Below, piece after piece: positions 61,669 to 64,000 of a stretch of DNA of 64,000 nucleotides. The number at the start of each line of letters is the position of its first letter. Within the stretch, counting starts at the first letter, position 1. Origin of the DNA: Allokutzneria sp. A3M-2-11 16. GTDB lineage: Bacteria; Actinomycetota; Actinomycetes; Mycobacteriales; Pseudonocardiaceae. A program made the translations under genes and the position numbers. Below the pieces are notes generated by a model. It did not search any database. It was not told the origin of the DNA and was given only the letters and a program-made list of their open reading frames with translations. The stretch spans positions 480,269 through 544,268 of the forward strand of contig NZ_JANAVO010000002.1 in assembly GCF_024213555.1 (NCBI RefSeq), given 5' to 3'.

Positions 61669-62291
61669 AGCAGCTCCTTCGTCCATCCGTCGTCGCCGAG
61701 CCGGTAGCTCAGCCTGGTGTGCCGCCGGTCGGGATCTCCTTGCCAGAACTCGACTTCGTCGGCGTGCAGCGTGTAGAGCGTCCAGTCCGGGAACACCAGC
61801 CCCGGATCGGCGTCGATCCGCGCACGGGCGTGGTCCACGGCGGGTCCGACCTGCTCCGCGTCCGCCAGGCGCTGCCCCTGCATGCCGAGCAGGGCGACCG
61901 CGCGGGCGCTTGGGCTCCTGCCGAGGAAATCGGCCGCGCTGAGGTCGGTGTCGGCCGCGCTCACCGCGCCGCGCACGCGCACCTGCCTACCCAGCGACGA
62001 CCAGTAGAAGGTCAGCGCCGCCCAAGGGTTCGCGGCCAGCTCCCGGCCTTTGCGCCCCGCCCGGGAGGAGGCGAACTGCCAGCCGTCTCCCTTGAGGTCC
62101 TTGAGGATCAGCACCCGCGCCGACGGCCACCCATGTTCGTCCACAGTGGACAAAGTGGCGGCGTGCGGCTCCCGCACACCGGCCTCGACGGCCTCCGTCA
62201 GCCAGTCGGCGAACAGGGGCGCGGGCGCGGGTGGCGCGACCGCGGGATCGAAGGACGGCAGCGGTCCGACCAGGGACGGCAGTCCGAGCAC
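61659..62291 (-). CDS. Pyridoxamine 5'-phosphate oxidase family protein
   Basis: Flavin-binding split-barrel protein of 210 residues related to PdxH. HAATLSTVDEHGWPSARVLI is the N-terminal strand pair with the FMN-contact Arg; SSRAGRKGRELAANPWAALT then YWSSLGRQVRVRGAVS form the middle. The C-terminus (HTRLSYRLGDDGWTKELLWP) retains the R-L-x-P-like tail of PNPOx, shortened. The GTG start at 62291 is preceded by GGAG at 5 nt. It is divergent to a CGNR regulator with repeated CTAATGG elements in between. Substrate pyridoxine-phosphate is uncertain; F420/FMN-dependent relatives exist. Confidence 0.85.
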   Translation of the reverse strand: MLGLPSLVGPLPSFDPAVAPPAPAPLFADWLTEAVEAGVREPHAATLSTVDEHGWPSARVLILKDLKGDGWQFASSRAGRKGRELAANPWAALTFYWSSLGRQVRVRGAVSAADTDLSAADFLGRSPSARAVALLGMQGQRLADAEQVGPAVDHARARIDADPGLVFPDWTLYTLHADEVEFWQGDPDRRHTRLSYRLGDDGWTKELLWP

Positions 62292-62300
62292 GGCAACTCC

Positions 62301-62364
62301 CTAATGGCTTCTATCGGTATTCCCATTAGGCAAGCTACATGGTTGCAAGCCGAAAAACCATTAG
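62301..62364. promoter_or_regulatory. CTAATGG/CCATTAG operator cluster
   Basis: CTAATGG (62301-62307) with CCATTAG (62323-62329) forms an inverted repeat, and a second CCATTAG is at 62358-62364. All lie in the 82-bp spacer between the PNPOx-like gene (62291) and the CGNR gene (62374). Confidence 0.6.
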
Positions 62365-62373
62365 ACTGCGGTC

Positions 62374-62904
62374 GTGGACCAGCTCCTGGACTTCGTGAGC
62401 ACCATCCGGCACGACGGGCACGGAGGCGTGGCCGACGCACTCTCGACCGAGTGGGTGGCGGAACGCTTCGGCGCTCAGGTGCCGGACGACTCGCTGCCCC
62501 GGATCGTCGAGCTGCGCCGCGCGATCCGCTCGCTGTTCGCCCTGGCGGTCCGCCCCGATCCGCCGAGCAAGGCCGACGCGAACCGGCTCATGGACCCGCA
62601 GGAGGCCGTGGCAACGCTGAACGCGGCGGCGCGCCCTCGGCTGACGCAGCTCACTTGGCCCGCAAACGGCATGCCGTCCCTGATCGACCGCATGGAGCCA
62701 ACCGACGTGACCACCACCGTGCTCGCAACGCTCGCGCAGGCAGCGATCCAGTTCCTGACCGGCCCAGAACGCGAGCGCCTACAAGCATGTCCGGCCCCGC
62801 GCTGCGTGCTCTACTTCGTCAAGCAGCACCCGCGCCAGGCATGGTGCAAACCCTCATGCGGCAACCGCGCGCGCGTCAGCAAGTACTACAAAACCCATCG
62901 CTGA
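62374..62904 (+). CDS. CGNR zinc-finger / ABATE-domain transcriptional regulator
   Basis: Protein of 176 residues. The N-terminal ABATE domain (DQLLDFVSTIRHDG, RIVELRRAIRSLFAL) is followed by a C-terminal CGNR finger: CPAPRCVLYFVKQ, WCKPSCGNRARV, giving C-x4-C and C-x3-C. The finger binds DNA in this family. The GTG at 62374 follows the operator cluster. It is divergent to the PNPOx-like gene, which it probably controls, sensing an aromatic or cofactor-like ligand. Repeat copy D begins 18 nt past its stop. Confidence 0.9.
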   Translation: MDQLLDFVSTIRHDGHGGVADALSTEWVAERFGAQVPDDSLPRIVELRRAIRSLFALAVRPDPPSKADANRLMDPQEAVATLNAAARPRLTQLTWPANGMPSLIDRMEPTDVTTTVLATLAQAAIQFLTGPERERLQACPAPRCVLYFVKQHPRQAWCKPSCGNRARVSKYYKTHR

Positions 62905-62922
62905 CCCCGCGCCCGTAGGACG

Positions 62923-63033
62923 GTCTTCAAGTACCCCCAACCCCACCCAAAACCGTCTCAAACCGCCCCCAACCCTCCGGGGGTTGGACGCGGTTAACGA
63001 CCGCTGGGGCGGGGGTTGGCGGTACTTGAAGAC
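62923..63033. repeat. Nested-palindrome repeat, copy D (111 bp)
   Basis: Perfect ends GTCTTCAAGTAC (62923-62934) and GTACTTGAAGAC (63022-63033). The middle stem is imperfect (GTCTCAAACCGC against GCGGTTAACGAC) and the centre pairs CCCAACCC with GGGGTTGG. It sits between convergent stops at 62904 and 63046, within 12-18 nt of each. Confidence 0.85.
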
Positions 63034-63045
63034 GCCAGAACCCCG

Positions 63046-63546
63046 CTAGTCCCGCGTGCGTGCACCGCCGAGCGCGATGACGAGGCCGATCGAGGCGATC
63101 ACGACGTTGCGGAAGGCCGCCTCCACGCCGTTCCACTTCGAGGACTGCCACATCTGGAACCACTCGCCGCCGATCGCGATGAACCCGCCGCCGAACAGCA
63201 GCACGGCCATCACCCAGCCCACGACGGCCAGCCGCCGCGCGGTCTCCTCGCGACCCCGCCGCAGCCACGCGACGAACGCGGCGACCAGCACCGCCGCGGT
63301 CACCGCCTCCCACACGATGATCAGCACGTAGGCGATCGTGACGACGGCGGGACTGGTGATCGCCCGCCACATCACGTCGGGATCGTTGAACGTGGTGTCC
63401 ATCGCCAGCACGTGCACGACGAACTGCTCGTTCGTGCCGTAGTCGGTCACGTTGCCAAGGACGATCAGCACGAAGTACAGCGCCGTGACACCGGTCAGCG
63501 CGGCCAGTGCGACGCGCGCGGTACCGAACCTGCCGATCACGTTCAT
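63046..63546 (-). CDS. DUF2165 family membrane protein
   Basis: Membrane protein of 166 residues with four or five helices. The first is ARVALAALTGVTALYFVLIV. Then come FVVHVLAMDTTFNDPDVMWR (characteristic of DUF2165), AYVLIIVWEAVTAAVLVAAF, a third helix and a final FIAIGGEWFQMWQSSKWNG, which is also conserved. Function unknown. The ATG at 63546 is clear. The gene converges on the CGNR gene, with repeat copy D between. Confidence 0.87.
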   Translation of the reverse strand: MNVIGRFGTARVALAALTGVTALYFVLIVLGNVTDYGTNEQFVVHVLAMDTTFNDPDVMWRAITSPAVVTIAYVLIIVWEAVTAAVLVAAFVAWLRRGREETARRLAVVGWVMAVLLFGGGFIAIGGEWFQMWQSSKWNGVEAAFRNVVIASIGLVIALGGARTRD

Positions 63547-63574
63547 GTCGTTGTCCCCCTTGGCATCGGCAACA

Positions 63575-64000
63575 TCACCGGCGGTTACGGTACGCCGCCG
63601 CGGCCGTTCCCGCTCCCATCATCACCATGATGACCGTGGCCATGGTCCACTTCCGGGCGGGTGTCAGCGAGGTCTGCGCGACCTCCTTCTTCTTGAGGTC
63701 GGACACGGGCAGCGGCTTGGACTTCGGCTTCGGCGGCGGGGCGGGCGGCGGCGCCGTGGTGGGTGGCGGCTCCGTCGTGACCGGAGGAGTCGTCGTCGGC
63801 GGGGCGGTGGTGGTCGTCGTCGGAGTGGGCCGGGGCGTCGTCGGAGTGGGCTTCGGCGGCGGTGGGGGCGGAGGCGGAGAAGGCGGCGCCGCAAGGCATC
63901 CCGCGCCGTCGGCGGCCACCACCCGGGGCCCCTGCGCGACCTCCCGCGTCGCGCCCGAGCCGTCGAGCGAGATGTGGAAGACGCGGCTGGCCCCGTGCGA
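63575..64000 (-). CDS. Pro/Thr-rich anchored protein, C-terminal part (truncated by window)
   Basis: The frame is open to the right window edge, so the start is missing. The N-terminal visible part (SRVFHISLDGSGATREVAQG, VVAADGAGCLAAP) looks like the end of a beta-propeller or other extracellular domain. A low-complexity linker follows (repeats of PTTT/PPP, about 45 residues), typical of wall-spanning segments. A basic stretch (KPKSKPLPVSDLKKKE) and one hydrophobic helix (WTMATVIMVMMGAGTAAAAY) end in RNRR, a positive stop-transfer tail. It is thus likely a surface protein with a C-terminal membrane anchor. An in-frame GTG at 63922 is internal. Confidence 0.65.
   Translation of the reverse strand, partial: SHGASRVFHISLDGSGATREVAQGPRVVAADGAGCLAAPPSPPPPPPPPKPTPTTPRPTPTTTTTAPPTTTPPVTTEPPPTTAPPPAPPPKPKSKPLPVSDLKKKEVAQTSLTPARKWTMATVIMVMMGAGTAAAAYRNRR

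Overview
The window is chromosomal DNA from a very GC-rich actinobacterium. GTG starts are common, and GTGA or ATGA stop/start overlaps link many operons. A type VII secretion ATPase, a mycothiol-dependent-isomerase-type protein, actinobacterial Pat/AcuC, a cydABDC operon and an IdeR-type repressor point to Actinomycetales, most likely Pseudonocardiaceae. That family placement is inference; no rRNA or tRNA gene is present to confirm it. I see no prophage, CRISPR array, intact insertion sequence or large antibiotic cluster.

Layout. 1-1.6 kb: 3' end of eccC. 1.6-3 kb: a PadR regulator and a coupled membrane protein. 3.2-12.8 kb: a divergent sugar-acid locus. Leftwards it encodes a CUT1 ABC importer, 5-dehydro-4-deoxyglucarate dehydratase, glucarate dehydratase and one unknown protein. 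Rightwards it encodes an IclR regulator, uronate dehydrogenase and 2-oxoglutarate semialdehyde dehydrogenase. Together these take uronic acids through aldarates to 2-oxoglutarate. 13-19.7 kb: RtcB RNA ligase, two tiny Cys-rich proteins, membrane proteins, GNAT, YceI with a divergent MarR regulator, and a secreted DUF4232 protein. 19.7-23.6 kb: a protein acetyltransferase next to an AcuC deacetylase. 23.6-25.4 kb: a secreted GH97 glycosidase. 25.5-32.9 kb: a DUF2269-like protein, cydC, cydD, cydB, cydA and a NarL-type two-component system, all on the minus strand. 33-38.1 kb: an amino-acid permease and sulfurtransferase, then divergent ideR-galK-galE. 38.2-44.8 kb: DUF4192, a large secreted phosphodiester glycosidase/metallophosphoesterase and a secreted S15 peptidase. 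45-47.7 kb: adenosine deaminase, a methyltransferase and a secreted nucleoside hydrolase. 47.9-64 kb: mostly small regulators each paired with an enzyme (hydrolase/WYL, MFS/GlxA-type AraC, CMD/MarR, PNPOx-like/CGNR), an F420-dependent oxidoreductase, a Tat-exported amidohydrolase, CBS and zinc-peptidase proteins, a DUF2165 protein and a truncated Pro/Thr-rich anchored protein.

The least explained signal is non-coding. Four dispersed copies of a 108-112 bp nested palindrome have conserved GTCTTCAAGTAC / GTACTTGAAGAC ends. Each lies 12-40 nt from a stop codon, and their inner stems differ in sequence but still pair. There is also a MITE-like element at the rtcB stop, two other long intergenic palindromes, two perfect TTGTCCACA boxes and a recurrent 13-mer GTCCACTGTGGAC. 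Several regulator genes carry clear inverted-repeat operators, which makes their likely targets readable. No gene-free stretch exceeds 300 bases.
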